DNA of 64,000 bases from Prevotella sp. ne3005 (GTDB lineage: Bacteria; Bacteroidota; Bacteroidia; Bacteroidales; Bacteroidaceae). Within the stretch, counting starts at the first letter, position 1. Each line of letters opens with the position of its first letter. The notes beneath the pieces were generated by a model. The model saw only the letters and a list, made by a program, of their open reading frames with translations, was not told where the DNA came from and searched no databases. Positions 16,160-25,619 of the stretch are shown here, piece after piece. The stretch lies in assembly GCF_900110085.1 (NCBI RefSeq), contig NZ_FOCK01000001.1, positions 62,001 to 126,000 on the forward strand, in the 5' to 3' direction. The position numbers and the translations under genes are program-made.

Positions 16160-18139
16160 TTATTTTTGATATGAATATTTATCCATCAGCTTGAGCGTAC
16201 GCAGGATCTCTGCCACGTTCATCGCAAACGACATGGCACCACGTCCGTGGAAGGGCGGGTTGCCGTCGAACAACTCAGAGATTGTGCCAATGGCATGATA
16301 ATCCATCTCATCCTCATAGCCTACGAGCTGGCGCTCGATGAAGCTGAGGCGACTGCGCTTGTAGAGCTTCAGACAGGCCTCCATATAGAAGCCTCCGAGC
16401 CAAGGCCAGGCTGTTCCCTGGTGGTAGGCATAGTCGCGCTGGGTCTGCGGCCCCACGTAGATGGGATTGTATCCCCCACTCTTCGGAGAGAGCGAGCGCA
16501 GTCCCTTCGGGGTGAGCAGCTCACGGGTACAGATATCGACCACGTTCTTCATCTGCTGCTGATTGAGCGGAGAGTAGTCGAGGGCCACGGCGAAGATCAT
16601 GTTCGGACGAACAGACCAGTCCATCATGTTGCCATCGACATAGTCGAGCAGATAGCCATATTCGTTGACGAAGGTGTCGACAAACGACTGCTTGGCCAGC
16701 TCTGCACGCTTCTCCAGATCCTCAGCACGCTGGGCATCGCCCTTCTCGGCAGCCATCGAGGCGCAGAACTTCAGGGCATTGTACCACAGGGCATTGAACT
16801 CTACGATATAACCAGAACGCGGCACCACAGGACGGCCGTTGGCAGTGGAGTTCATCCATGTCACAGCACGGTCACGGCCATTGGAGTAAAGCAGGCCATT
16901 TTCGTCGAGGCGCAGGTTGGGATGACCGCCCTTGATGATATAGTCAACGATATCGCTGGCCAACTTGCCGTAACGCTGATACCCCTCGTCCTTTCCAGCA
17001 TCCTTCACATACTGCTGGATGGCCCAGATAGCCCAGAGGGGCACATCGGGCTGCTCGATCTCATAGATCTTTACCGACAGGGGCTTCTCCTCCATGAACT
17101 CACGGAGGCCACGCTCAGCGGTTCTCATCACCAGCTCAAAGTAGTCGCGCTCGCCAATGGCCAGCGTCAGTCCAGGCAAAGCGATGAACGTATCACGGGC
17201 ACGGGCCTTGAACCAGGGATAACCTGCCAGCAGATAGCGCTCGTCCTTCTTGTCAATCTTCTCCATCGTGCCACTGCGGCGATCACGGAAGTGGAACTGG
17301 TGGGCGGCGGTAACCAGACAGTGGTAGAAGTTATCACGCGGCACACGGTCGGCCACCTCCTCGTCGAAGAGTTTCTTCAGCGTCGAGGTCTTGATCTGCG
17401 AGGTAGAGCCAGAGAAGATGATGCTCTCGCCCTTCTTGATAGGCATCTCGAAATAGCCAGGCACGTAGAGGTCCTCGTTAGAGGCATAGCCACGCTCCTG
17501 CTCCTTCGGATATTCTACACCACGATACCAATCGGGCTGGAAGATGAACTCGTTCTTCTTCGAGAACTGCATGAAGAGGTCAGGATAACCAGCATACATA
17601 CAGGTCTTGATACCATTGTCGACGGGTGTGTACTCGCGACTGGCAGTACTGTTCTCGTGCGTAAACTGGCGCACGGAGCGGAAGGCGAGGAACGGGCGGA
17701 AACGCAGGGTTGTGGCCGAGTGGGCCTCCACCAGCGTGTAGCGGATGAGGATACGGTCCTCATAATGCTGGAAGATCACTTCCTTCTTCAACACAACGCC
17801 ACCCACACGATACGTTGTCGTAGGTACGAGGCTGGCATCAAACTCACGGATGTACTTGTGTCCGTTAGGACTGAAATTGTTGCCCTGATACTTGTGCAGG
17901 CCGAGGTTGAATTCTGCTCCGTGCTGGATAACCGTACAGTCGAGCGACGACAGGAGCACATGGTTCTCATCGTCTAATTCGGGTACAGGCACTACCAGCA
18001 AACCATGGTACTTGCGCGTATTGCAGTCAACAAGTGTTGAGCTGCTATAGGCACCAGAACGGTTAGTACGGAGTAATTCACGACGAAGACTTTCCTGCAG
18101 GTTAGTCATCACAGCTTTTTCTAATCGTAAATAGCTCAT
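16160..18139 (-). CDS. Glycogen debranching enzyme
   Basis: 659 aa. The N-terminal part (MSYLRLEKAVMTNLQESLRR, NRSGAYSSSTLVDCNTRKYH) is the GDE_N domain, and the C-terminal (alpha/alpha)6 barrel, GDE_C, has YPWFKARARDTFIALPGLTL and AVTWMNSTANGRPVVPRSGY, where the WMD-like motif reads WMN. No signal peptide. It should remove alpha-1,6 branches from intracellular glycogen. First gene of the operon, with a good promoter 51 bp upstream. A 576-codon open frame on the opposite strand is a shadow. Confidence 0.9.
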   Translation of the reverse strand: MSYLRLEKAVMTNLQESLRRELLRTNRSGAYSSSTLVDCNTRKYHGLLVVPVPELDDENHVLLSSLDCTVIQHGAEFNLGLHKYQGNNFSPNGHKYIREFDASLVPTTTYRVGGVVLKKEVIFQHYEDRILIRYTLVEAHSATTLRFRPFLAFRSVRQFTHENSTASREYTPVDNGIKTCMYAGYPDLFMQFSKKNEFIFQPDWYRGVEYPKEQERGYASNEDLYVPGYFEMPIKKGESIIFSGSTSQIKTSTLKKLFDEEVADRVPRDNFYHCLVTAAHQFHFRDRRSGTMEKIDKKDERYLLAGYPWFKARARDTFIALPGLTLAIGERDYFELVMRTAERGLREFMEEKPLSVKIYEIEQPDVPLWAIWAIQQYVKDAGKDEGYQRYGKLASDIVDYIIKGGHPNLRLDENGLLYSNGRDRAVTWMNSTANGRPVVPRSGYIVEFNALWYNALKFCASMAAEKGDAQRAEDLEKRAELAKQSFVDTFVNEYGYLLDYVDGNMMDWSVRPNMIFAVALDYSPLNQQQMKNVVDICTRELLTPKGLRSLSPKSGGYNPIYVGPQTQRDYAYHQGTAWPWLGGFYMEACLKLYKRSRLSFIERQLVGYEDEMDYHAIGTISELFDGNPPFHGRGAMSFAMNVAEILRTLKLMDKYSYQK

Positions 18140-18189
18140 AGTTCCTTAAAAGGTATTTAATTATTTGTATAAGTAGTCAATTATCCCCC

Positions 18190-18220
18190 CAAAGGTAGGC
18201 ATTTTTATCAAAGTGACAAA
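18190..18220 (-). promoter_or_regulatory. Promoter of the glycogen operon
   Basis: Minus-strand TTTG (18217-18220), N19, TACCTTTG (18190-18197). Leaves a leader of about 45 nt to the debranching enzyme start. Confidence 0.7.
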
Positions 18221-18256
18221 GGATTTCGCAACATTTTACAATTATTTAAGTAAAAA

Positions 18257-18281
18257 GCTGGCAAGTTTGCTACTTGCCAGC
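18257..18281. terminator. Bidirectional terminator between lipid kinase and glycogen operon promoter
   Basis: Stem gctggcaag / cttgccagc, loop tttgcta, with A5 on the left and T6 on the right. It ends the leftward lipid kinase transcript before the glycogen promoter. Confidence 0.85.
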
Positions 18282-18286
18282 CTTTT

Positions 18287-19216
18287 TTATGCAGGAATGA
18301 GGAAATTTATCACTTCTTGTTCGACTCCGATGGTGAAGGCTCCGACAGGTGTCTTCATCAGCCGACCGTCAATGCCCACCATCGCATGTTTGGCATAGTC
18401 GACCACCACCTCCTTCGTGCGATAGGGATGTACGCTGCGATGGTTGAGGAAACGGCCCGTCAACAGCAGCCAGATACCCTCGATGAGCTGCACCACCTCA
18501 GGGTGATAGACCACAGAGACATCGATCATGCCGTTGTAGGGTACGGCATTAGGCGTTTGTCCATATCCAGGGCCACTGCCGATGCAGACAGTCATCACCT
18601 TACGGTCGATGACGTCGCTGTTGATGCGGAGCTTCATCTTATACTCCATCCTGTGGAAGAGCATGACGAAGAGCGACGATATAAAAGATAAGGTACGCGA
18701 GCCGAAGAGTCGGCGCGTCTGGCGTCGCAGGTTCATGATATCAGCCGTCATACCGATGTTGACGCAGTTCAGGAAGTAGCGGTGGCAACGCTCGCCCTTG
18801 GCATTGGAGTAGCGGATACAGCCAAGGTCTACCTTACGGATGCGGTGCTGGATAAGCCAATCGATAGTCTGCTCCACCTCGTCTTCATCAAACTCCCAGA
18901 AGCGGGCAAAGTCGTTCATCACGCCATTGGGGATGACACCCAAGGCGATGCTCTCCCTGACCTCTTTCTCTTCCATCATCAGACAGTTCACGGCATCGTT
19001 CAGTGCCGAGTCGCCACCCACGATGATGATCGTCTTGTAGCCATTGGAAATCATCATCTTCATCAGGCGCTCCACACTGTCGGAGGTCTCACTCTGCACG
19101 AAGTCGTAGTTCACATGACGATTGTCGAGGATCCGTTGTATTTTCTCCCAACGCTTGCGCTTGTTGGTGATACCTGCTTTCGGGCAATATACGATGCCCC
19201 ATTTTCCTGTCTCCAT
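18287..19216 (-). CDS. Diacylglycerol/sphingosine kinase-family lipid kinase
   Basis: 309 aa, the usual length for YegS/BmrU-type lipid kinases. The N-terminal WGIVYCPKAG, VGGDSALNDAVN near residue 67, and ALGVIPNGVMNDFARFW near 90-106 match the catalytic domain. The C-terminal domain has CIGSGPGYGQTP and GIDGRLMKTP. The nucleotide-binding motif GGDGT(L/I)N is altered: GGDSALN, with Ser in place of the third Gly and Ala in place of Thr, so activity or substrate could differ. No membrane helix or signal peptide. It is preceded by a TACCTTTG promoter (reverse strand, 19245-19252) and followed by a terminator, so probably monocistronic. Confidence 0.8.
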   Translation of the reverse strand: METGKWGIVYCPKAGITNKRKRWEKIQRILDNRHVNYDFVQSETSDSVERLMKMMISNGYKTIIIVGGDSALNDAVNCLMMEEKEVRESIALGVIPNGVMNDFARFWEFDEDEVEQTIDWLIQHRIRKVDLGCIRYSNAKGERCHRYFLNCVNIGMTADIMNLRRQTRRLFGSRTLSFISSLFVMLFHRMEYKMKLRINSDVIDRKVMTVCIGSGPGYGQTPNAVPYNGMIDVSVVYHPEVVQLIEGIWLLLTGRFLNHRSVHPYRTKEVVVDYAKHAMVGIDGRLMKTPVGAFTIGVEQEVINFLIPA

Positions 19217-19283
19217 CGCGTTCTTATTTTATATATCTGCTGCAAAGGTAAGAAAAAAACTGTAATCAACAAAGTTTTTTCCC

Positions 19284-19452
19284 AAAAGAAAGCATTTCAC
19301 CATTGTGCTGCTGGGCTTCATGGCTCAGACAAGAGCAGAAGAGAAGAAGATAGTCGTGCTTTCCGACATTCACGTGATGGCGAAAAGCCTGGAAGGTACG
19401 GAGAAAGAAGGGTATCTTCATCAACGAGCATGGTAAGAAGATAATCCGTTAG
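19284..19452 (+). pseudogene. Remnant of a secreted metallophosphoesterase, internally deleted and frameshifted
   Basis: In frame from 19284: KRKHFTIVLLGFMAQTRA, a signal peptide without a start codon (CCC where ATG is expected), then EEKKIVVLSDIHVMAKSLEG. That is the first metal-binding motif (D-x-H) of calcineurin-like phosphoesterases. The frame stops at TAA 19434. In the next frame, from about 19400, the sequence reads RRKKGIFINEHGKKIIR and stops at TAG 19450-19452; this resembles the short C-terminal tail of many secreted Bacteroidales proteins. The middle of the gene is gone. It is transcribed toward miaA and its end overlaps miaA's stop codon. Confidence 0.6.
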
Positions 19453-20348
19453 TATAAGGACAGGATTTGCGCTATCTTCTCCTCCATCGGGAGGGTGGCG
19501 GAAATCCAATGGATCTTGAAGCCGCGGCGCTCCATGCCTCGGAACCACGTCATCTGACGCTTGGCAAACTGATGGATGGCAATCTCCAAACGCTGGAACA
19601 TCTCGTCGTAGGAGAGCTGCCCCGTCAGGTACTCCGTCAGGAACTTATACTCCAGTCCATAATAGATAAGGTCTTCAGCAGGGATGCCCTCATCGAGCAG
19701 CGCCCTCACCTCCTCCACCATACCATGGTCTAAACGGGCTTTCAGACGACGGGTGATCTTCTCGCGGCGCAACTCGCGGTCGATGTCTATACCTATTATA
19801 ATACTATCTACAGGCGGCAGTTCACGGCGAGGGGTCGGATGCTCAAGATTATAGGTCTCAATCTCGATGGCACGGATGGCACGCTGACAGGAGTCTACAT
19901 CGGTGGTGTTATGCATATTACTCCCCGTCTTGGACTTCAGGTCGGTAAGCATCTGCGACAGTTCATCCAGGCTCTTGCCTTCCAGACTGTCGCGCAATGT
20001 TTGGTTCTGAGGTACTGGCGAGAGATGATACCCTTTCAATACGGCTTCGATATAGAGTCCCGTACCACCACAAAGGATGGGTACCGCTCCCCTACTCTGG
20101 ATTTGCTGATAGACATCGTAGAAGTCCTGCTGGTATTCGAAGAGGTTGTACTTCGTGCCAGGCTCACAAATATCAATCAAGTGATAAGGAACGGAGCCAT
20201 AGTCCTCCAGGTCTTTGCCCGTACCGATATCCATGCGACGATATACCTGACGGGAGTCGGCGGAGATAATCTCCCCGCCTATCTCTGCCGCCAGACGGGC
20301 TGCCACAGGCGTCTTGCCTGAGGCCGTCGGCCCTAATATCGTGATCAT
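19449..20348 (-). CDS. miaA: tRNA dimethylallyltransferase
   Basis: 299 aa from ATG 20348. It adds the dimethylallyl group to A37 of tRNAs reading UNN codons. The P-loop GPTASGKT is at residues 6-13, and SADSRQVYRRMDIGTGKD, PYHLIDICEP, ILCGGTGLYI and the C-terminal FAKRQMTWFRG are all family signatures. A TTG at 20357 would overlap the upstream stop by four bases and add three residues; I prefer the ATG six bases further on. It is the last gene of the long leftward envelope-protein operon and would be transcribed from it or from an unseen promoter inside. Confidence 0.95.
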   Translation of the reverse strand: MITILGPTASGKTPVAARLAAEIGGEIISADSRQVYRRMDIGTGKDLEDYGSVPYHLIDICEPGTKYNLFEYQQDFYDVYQQIQSRGAVPILCGGTGLYIEAVLKGYHLSPVPQNQTLRDSLEGKSLDELSQMLTDLKSKTGSNMHNTTDVDSCQRAIRAIEIETYNLEHPTPRRELPPVDSIIIGIDIDRELRREKITRRLKARLDHGMVEEVRALLDEGIPAEDLIYYGLEYKFLTEYLTGQLSYDEMFQRLEIAIHQFAKRQMTWFRGMERRGFKIHWISATLPMEEKIAQILSLY

Positions 20349-20353
20349 CTTCT

Positions 20354-21445
20354 TCAATTCGCCAATATATTGAATACCTTCAGACTGTTACGAGCAGTCA
20401 TCTTCACATCGAAACTATTGTCGTAACCTTCTTCCGTCATCGCCTCCTTGCGCTCTATACATCGCTGATTCTCATCGAAATAGTAGCGATACTCGTATTT
20501 CTCACCCTCCTCACGGGCACAGTCGTAACCAAAGATCAGCTCAGGACGCTTGGGCTCAAAGAGATACTCGCTGTAATCATCAAAAGACATCGTCTTAAAT
20601 CGAGTCGTGATGAAATAACAGTGGTTCACACTCTTCTCGCCATCCTGCTGTCGCTCGAAATAGTATTTGATCTCCTTGGTAGAAGGCGGACAGTCGCCCT
20701 CCTCCTGATCGTGGACGACGATGGTCATGTTGCGTTTCACCTCGGCCTTGTCGTCCTTATCAACCTTCTGCTTGGCCTGGGCATAGGTGCTACGGATGAA
20801 ACTCATGCGATCGTCTTTCGGGGTGGTTTTCCTCACGGGACCATCCTCCCACTCCTTGGCAGGAGCCATCACACCGTTGAACACGCTGAGATACTTTTCG
20901 GCCAAGGCTTTCTCTCCTTGCTCCGACTGCATATCCTCCAGTTCCACTCCACTGGCAGGTTTATTCCTCACCTTGTGAAGCTGTTCAATCACATTTCCCT
21001 TCGCATCGTAGTAGAAGCGTGAGTCGAAAGGCGTGCCAGCATCTGTCTCGTAGTGGGAGTAGATGAAAAGCAGATGTCCTTCCTTGGGGTCGAAAAGGAA
21101 CTCACGGTAACGGGTATGCCCATGACACGACCAATTCTCAGTGATGAAGTAACACTGGTTATCCTCGAAGAAGTTATCGTCGCGGTATCGTCTGACCTTA
21201 TCGAAGTAACATGTGAGTTCTGTCTCATCAATAAGACTAAAGTCTGCGTCGATCTCATCACCGTCCGTCAGGCTTACCGTCATGTCGCGTCTTGGATTTC
21301 CGTCTTTACCGTTGGCAGCCATTTGCTCCTTGGCCTTGGCGTATGTCTGGCGAATATACTTCAACTGTTCCGCCTTCGATGTCTGGGCGTGAGCAGCCAT
21401 GCTGCCGATAAACAGGGCGAGTAATGTAAATAGCGTCTTATTCAT
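20354..21445 (-). CDS. Secreted protein with two homologous halves, function unknown
   Basis: 363 aa with signal peptide MNKTLFTLLALFIGSMAAHA. The mature protein is an internal duplication. Half one runs from KYIRQTYAKAKEQM through RRDMTVSLTDGD, NQCYFITENWS, YREFLFDPKEGHLLFIYS and RFYYDAKGNVIEQ. Half two runs from SFIRSTYAQAKQKV through KRNMTIVVHDQE, NHCYFITTRFK, YSEYLFEPKRPELIFGY and RYYFDENQRCIER. I know no named domain for it. Periplasmic or surface. It is 14 bp after the lipoprotein gene and directly before miaA, in the packed operon. Confidence 0.8.
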   Translation of the reverse strand: MNKTLFTLLALFIGSMAAHAQTSKAEQLKYIRQTYAKAKEQMAANGKDGNPRRDMTVSLTDGDEIDADFSLIDETELTCYFDKVRRYRDDNFFEDNQCYFITENWSCHGHTRYREFLFDPKEGHLLFIYSHYETDAGTPFDSRFYYDAKGNVIEQLHKVRNKPASGVELEDMQSEQGEKALAEKYLSVFNGVMAPAKEWEDGPVRKTTPKDDRMSFIRSTYAQAKQKVDKDDKAEVKRNMTIVVHDQEEGDCPPSTKEIKYYFERQQDGEKSVNHCYFITTRFKTMSFDDYSEYLFEPKRPELIFGYDCAREEGEKYEYRYYFDENQRCIERKEAMTEEGYDNSFDVKMTARNSLKVFNILAN

Positions 21446-21459
21446 TTGCCGATCCTCAT

Positions 21460-22968
21460 TCAGTTCTCCGCTTCGATATCTTTGAAGTAGGCCGTGATCT
21501 TCTCACCTTTAGGAAGATTGTCACAATAAGCCTTTCCCTCCTCCTTTGTGAGGTCCTTGCCATTAAGACCACACTCATCAATCTCACCATAGACGAAGAG
21601 AGCCGTGAAATGCTCCACTTGCTGACCATTCTTGAAGGCGAATATCTCCGAATAGATGGATGGCCCTCCAGCAGAGCCCGAGATGCTGAGATATTGTTTT
21701 CCGTCTTTTTCTCCTCGCGAGGGTTTCAGTTTAGGCGTCTCCACGGCTATCAGCTTGAATTTGCCATCCTGGCGGATAAAGAAAGCACCATTCTTTTCGT
21801 CCTTATCGCGGAGCCATATCCACTCATTGTCGTAGTCGATGTAGCAATGAGCCCACTTGGTGAACGTCACAGTCCTGTCGACACCCTCTGCAGCAAGGAA
21901 GAGTTTCTGCATCTCTGCGATATCTTTCTTCCATACAGGAATCTCCTCGTCAACCAGCGCATGGTACATCTCATACTGGTGTTCAACGAGTTTTCCATCC
22001 CTCAAGTAAATCATGCCGACGCAGAAGCTCTCTGGAGCACCGTGAGTGTAACAGAGTTCCAAGCCTTTCGGCCCCTCGAAGGCAGCAACGACAGTATTGG
22101 GAATATAGCCATCGGCATCAGCATTCCAGCTGCTTCCATACGTCTCATCGTAATAGCCCAACTCCTCTATCTTGAACACCTTGCCGCTGTCGATCAGCAC
22201 CTCGAGGGCAAGAGCGAACTTACGGTCAGCGTCATACTTATCCTTGGGAGCATTCTTATATTCACCCTCAAACTCTACGACGCCCATCGTATAACGATCG
22301 CCGATAATACAAGTCTGAGCCGTTGTCTTTGCCTTCATGCCATACTCTTTCTCCAGCTGACTTACGACATCGCCAGAGAGTTTGGGATAATTATAATCCT
22401 CATTCTGGCACGACTTTATGTGGAGCATCTTTCTCGAATTCAGATAGCTGTCGGTACAAATCACCAAGCCCCATCGGTCAATCAAAGACTCTCCGTCGCC
22501 AAGATTCTTATCCTTGGAGTTCACACAGTCGAAACGGGCACAAAGCGACGGAATCTCTTGACGGTGGATCTCACCGGTAGAGGGAGCTTTGCCATCAGGA
22601 TCCTTCAGCACCTCGTCGATGAACTTGATCTTCACAATCTTATTATCTCTTATCAGATTGGTATACTGGGCAGCGTTGCGACGGAACATCTCCTGATACT
22701 CCCAACTTCTATGCCAGTCGTCGAAATACTCGTCGTCGCCTTCACTTTTCTGGGGCTCCTCGATATTTGACCAGTAGAGCATCTGCATGTACTGGCCATC
22801 ATTACCAATGAGGAACATGGGTAATGGCGTGGTATCGTTTTCCTCGATGATACTGTCGATGACGGCTGCCACCGAGTCTTTTCCATCAGCAGCGGCAGTC
22901 TGGCCTTTCTGCTTACATCCCATCATCACTGCCATCACGCAGATGGCCATAAACATCAGTTTCTTCAT
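21460..22968 (-). CDS. Lipoprotein of unknown function, 502 aa
   Basis: Start taken at ATG 22968, giving a lipoprotein signal MKKLMFMAICVMAVMMGC with the lipid Cys at residue 18. Earlier in-frame codons to 23013 would overlap the preceding gene and push the signal inward. The mature part begins with a low-complexity Asp/Glu/Ala linker and continues as a mixed alpha/beta protein with several segments typical of environment-exposed repeat proteins (EIPSLCARFDCVNSKDKN, TYGSSWNADADGYIPNTVV, KWAHCYIDYDNEWIWLRDKD). No family recognised. Probably anchored in the outer membrane; co-transcribed with the flanking secreted proteins. Confidence 0.8.
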   Translation of the reverse strand: MKKLMFMAICVMAVMMGCKQKGQTAAADGKDSVAAVIDSIIEENDTTPLPMFLIGNDGQYMQMLYWSNIEEPQKSEGDDEYFDDWHRSWEYQEMFRRNAAQYTNLIRDNKIVKIKFIDEVLKDPDGKAPSTGEIHRQEIPSLCARFDCVNSKDKNLGDGESLIDRWGLVICTDSYLNSRKMLHIKSCQNEDYNYPKLSGDVVSQLEKEYGMKAKTTAQTCIIGDRYTMGVVEFEGEYKNAPKDKYDADRKFALALEVLIDSGKVFKIEELGYYDETYGSSWNADADGYIPNTVVAAFEGPKGLELCYTHGAPESFCVGMIYLRDGKLVEHQYEMYHALVDEEIPVWKKDIAEMQKLFLAAEGVDRTVTFTKWAHCYIDYDNEWIWLRDKDEKNGAFFIRQDGKFKLIAVETPKLKPSRGEKDGKQYLSISGSAGGPSIYSEIFAFKNGQQVEHFTALFVYGEIDECGLNGKDLTKEEGKAYCDNLPKGEKITAYFKDIEAEN

Positions 22969-22984
22969 ATTGTTGACTATTTTT

Positions 22985-24322
22985 TTATTCTTCTGTAACA
23001 TAGCGGTCCTCATCGGGTTTAGCCTCCTCGGCCTTGATGAGTTCGATGTTCAACTGCTCGAGAAGGTAGGGTTTAACAGTGCTGTTGGATTCTGCAGGTT
23101 GATACCATTCCTTCGTAGAGAAATAATGCTGTAAGTCCTCCGACTGGAAGCGGTAGCCATGAACTGCTAGGATCTCGTTGCGCATGATGCGGAGAGTGGA
23201 CTTCTTCATTTTACGGAACTGCTTGTCGTTAAGCAATACCATACAGGCATAGTTGAAGCGCGGTCTGTCGTTTCTGTTCCAGATTAACTTTTCCTTATCC
23301 CCCAGACGCTTGAACGAGCCATACTCATCTTGCTCCACCTTATAAAGCGTGATACCATCGAGGGTCACCACTGCTTCCCACATGCCCTGAAAGCGAGTAC
23401 CGCCATCAATCTTGATGACACCAGTGATCATGTCGTTGAACGTGACATGCTCATAAGTGAGATCAATGGCTCCTATGGTTATCTTATTCCAACCTATCTC
23501 GACGGGTTCATTGTTGTGGGTAATATATTTACCCTGTATCTGTGCCGTCCACTTACTCTGCGCCACTATCGGACCCTCTGCGTACTGGCTGCCGTCAAGG
23601 ATATCCTGCAGCAGCCCTTTCTTGTCGTAGATACAGAGCAGCTTCCATCCATCATTCTTGATGTACTTCACACGAGCAGGGGTGCTGTAGGGGTTATAGC
23701 CTTTGTCATGCGAATCATCAGTCAGCACATATTCATCTTCCTTATTGCTGTCTGGCGTCAGACGAAATGCCAGTTCCTCACCCTCGTTCATCGCATGGAA
23801 AGTGACAACGTTGGCCTCGTCACAACTGGCAAAATAGTCCAGACTGCGGACATTCCATCGTGAGCCGTCCTTGATACCCTGTTGGGCACTGACAATCTTG
23901 CCACCTTCGGGCTTCATGGTGTCGATAGCCCAGGCATTGCCGATTCTGGTTAAGCCAAACAGGACCGTATACTGATAGAAATCATCATTGAAATCCGACC
24001 TGCATACGACTCTATAGGTATTGTCCTTGACCTTGTCGACCTTAAACTCCTTCAAGGCGCCAATGTCGGTACCAGCCTCCCTCCAGAACAGCCAGATGGC
24101 CATGGCCGTGCCATCATCATTGTCGTAGTCGTAGCTGTCCTGCAGATACTTCACGGCATTCTTCGTGAGATACATCTTCAGGAAGCTAGGGCTGAAGTCA
24201 CGCTCAACACCTTCTTTATAGAAACTCTCCAAGAAGGATTTTCCCTCATCAGCAGGACTGCTTGCCCACACATGCAGGGTTGAGGCAACAAAAATGAAAA
24301 CAAGACACAAAAGCTTCTTCAT
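22985..24322 (-). CDS. Secreted protein with C-terminal YARHG domain
   Basis: 445 aa. Signal peptide to about residue 20 (HVWAS). Residues about 25-130 resemble a DUF3828-like alpha/beta region (SFLESFYKEGVERDFSPSFL). The C-terminal 60-70 residues contain LRIMRNEILAVHGYRFQSED followed by LQHYFSTKEWYQP, the YARHG domain, named for its core motif (here LAVHG). That domain is thought to be extracellular; its function is unknown. The same operon holds a second YARHG protein, joined to a beta-helix. Spacing to neighbours is 16 bp on each side, taking the lipoprotein start at 22968. Confidence 0.82.
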   Translation of the reverse strand: MKKLLCLVFIFVASTLHVWASSPADEGKSFLESFYKEGVERDFSPSFLKMYLTKNAVKYLQDSYDYDNDDGTAMAIWLFWREAGTDIGALKEFKVDKVKDNTYRVVCRSDFNDDFYQYTVLFGLTRIGNAWAIDTMKPEGGKIVSAQQGIKDGSRWNVRSLDYFASCDEANVVTFHAMNEGEELAFRLTPDSNKEDEYVLTDDSHDKGYNPYSTPARVKYIKNDGWKLLCIYDKKGLLQDILDGSQYAEGPIVAQSKWTAQIQGKYITHNNEPVEIGWNKITIGAIDLTYEHVTFNDMITGVIKIDGGTRFQGMWEAVVTLDGITLYKVEQDEYGSFKRLGDKEKLIWNRNDRPRFNYACMVLLNDKQFRKMKKSTLRIMRNEILAVHGYRFQSEDLQHYFSTKEWYQPAESNSTVKPYLLEQLNIELIKAEEAKPDEDRYVTEE

Positions 24323-24338
24323 AACAAAAAGAGTCGAA

Positions 24339-25607
24339 TTATTGTTTCACCTTAATATAAATACCGTCAAAAGACGAAAATGCACCGAAGCAGTCGAGTG
24401 ACTCGTTGTCGGTAATGGTTTTCAACACCACAAACTTAGGATAGAACTTTGCCCGGAAGCCATAGCCACACTCATTGACATCACGATACTCAAACATATT
24501 TCCCTTGAGTACGGCGGGACGACCTTCGTCACTTCTACCCTCAGCGAGATTACGCACGATATTGGAACATTCAAAGTATACCTTGTTCTTACCAACTGCT
24601 CGGAAAGAGATATGGCCACCCAGATATTCATCGTATCCACTACGCCACTGTTGGAAAGAATATTCGCGGCCAATGTTGCCAGGATCCTCAGGCGTCAGCA
24701 GCGACTTGGTGAACCATTTAGGGCATTCATGACTGAAGGTGACATCTGTGATTTTCATCTCTTTATCCGTCTTGGGGTTGGTCCATGTGCCCTCCACCTT
24801 GTCGTCCCATCCGTTAACCACCTGGTGCTGCAAAGAGATGAAACCGCTTACCTTACCATCTGGTTGATATTCGTCGAGCCCATAGATACCTACACCGTTG
24901 TAGAGGGTATAACCGCCTACGACCATGATGGGTGCCGGATTCTTGGCACGAGGGTAGTAAATATACCCCGCCACCGTATCGTCGGCATTTCGCTGAAGCA
25001 CAATAATGATGGGGATACGACCATCGAGTTTGGCAGTATAGCACTGGATGGGCAGATTGAGCATTCCGCTGAAATCAACAACATCTTCATCGTCCATCCG
25101 CCAGGTGTTCTCCAGATAGAGCTGGAGTTCATTGCCCACCCAACGGTAATAGCTGGTGACACGCTTATCAGGTCCGTTGCTAAGTACGGTATAGATACAC
25201 TTCCGCTCAGGGTCGGGTTGCGGTTCGCCAATGCCATGATAGCCCTCGGCCTGTACAAAACAATGCTGCTGCTGATTCCAGAGCAGGCCATCGTGCTCGG
25301 TATTATTGGAAAAACCGCCATAATAGCCGAGGTAGATATCCACATCGGGATAACCGTCGAAATTGAGGTCTTCTTCACTTACCGTTCCAACGTGTTCGGC
25401 CAGGTCTTCTGATATGGGAACTGACAGTTCATAGGTGTACTCTTTGACCAGTTTACCACCAGCATAGGTACCCAGTTTCACCTCCGAGATGTCGCCATCG
25501 GCATTCTTCACCTTCGTGGTCTTGAAGGAAAAGTCCTTACGCTCGTACTTGGGCTGAGCCTGCACTGTCACAGCTATCAGCAAGACGAAAAACATCAGTT
25601 TTCTCAT
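24339..25607 (-). CDS. Secreted protein of unknown function with VCBS-like Asp motif
   Basis: 422 aa. Signal peptide MRKLMFFVLLIAVTVQAQ. Near residues 78-95, EEDLNFDGYPDVDIYLGYYG has the D-x-N-x-D-G-x-x-D pattern of calcium-binding repeats found in VCBS/FG-GAP proteins, here as a single copy. The remainder is beta-rich with glycosidase- or scaffold-like segments (GVGIYGLDEYQPDGKVSGFI, VEGTWTNPKTDKEMKI). No catalytic motif is evident. Twelve bp from the gene before and 16 bp from the gene after in the operon. Confidence 0.78.
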   Translation of the reverse strand: MRKLMFFVLLIAVTVQAQPKYERKDFSFKTTKVKNADGDISEVKLGTYAGGKLVKEYTYELSVPISEDLAEHVGTVSEEDLNFDGYPDVDIYLGYYGGFSNNTEHDGLLWNQQQHCFVQAEGYHGIGEPQPDPERKCIYTVLSNGPDKRVTSYYRWVGNELQLYLENTWRMDDEDVVDFSGMLNLPIQCYTAKLDGRIPIIIVLQRNADDTVAGYIYYPRAKNPAPIMVVGGYTLYNGVGIYGLDEYQPDGKVSGFISLQHQVVNGWDDKVEGTWTNPKTDKEMKITDVTFSHECPKWFTKSLLTPEDPGNIGREYSFQQWRSGYDEYLGGHISFRAVGKNKVYFECSNIVRNLAEGRSDEGRPAVLKGNMFEYRDVNECGYGFRAKFYPKFVVLKTITDNESLDCFGAFSSFDGIYIKVKQ

Positions 25608-25619
25608 ACGTCAATATCG

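Noticed and set aside
16247..17977. 576-codon open frame antisense to the debranching enzyme
   Set aside because: Shadow of a high-bias gene; composition is low in real protein features and no start signal exists.
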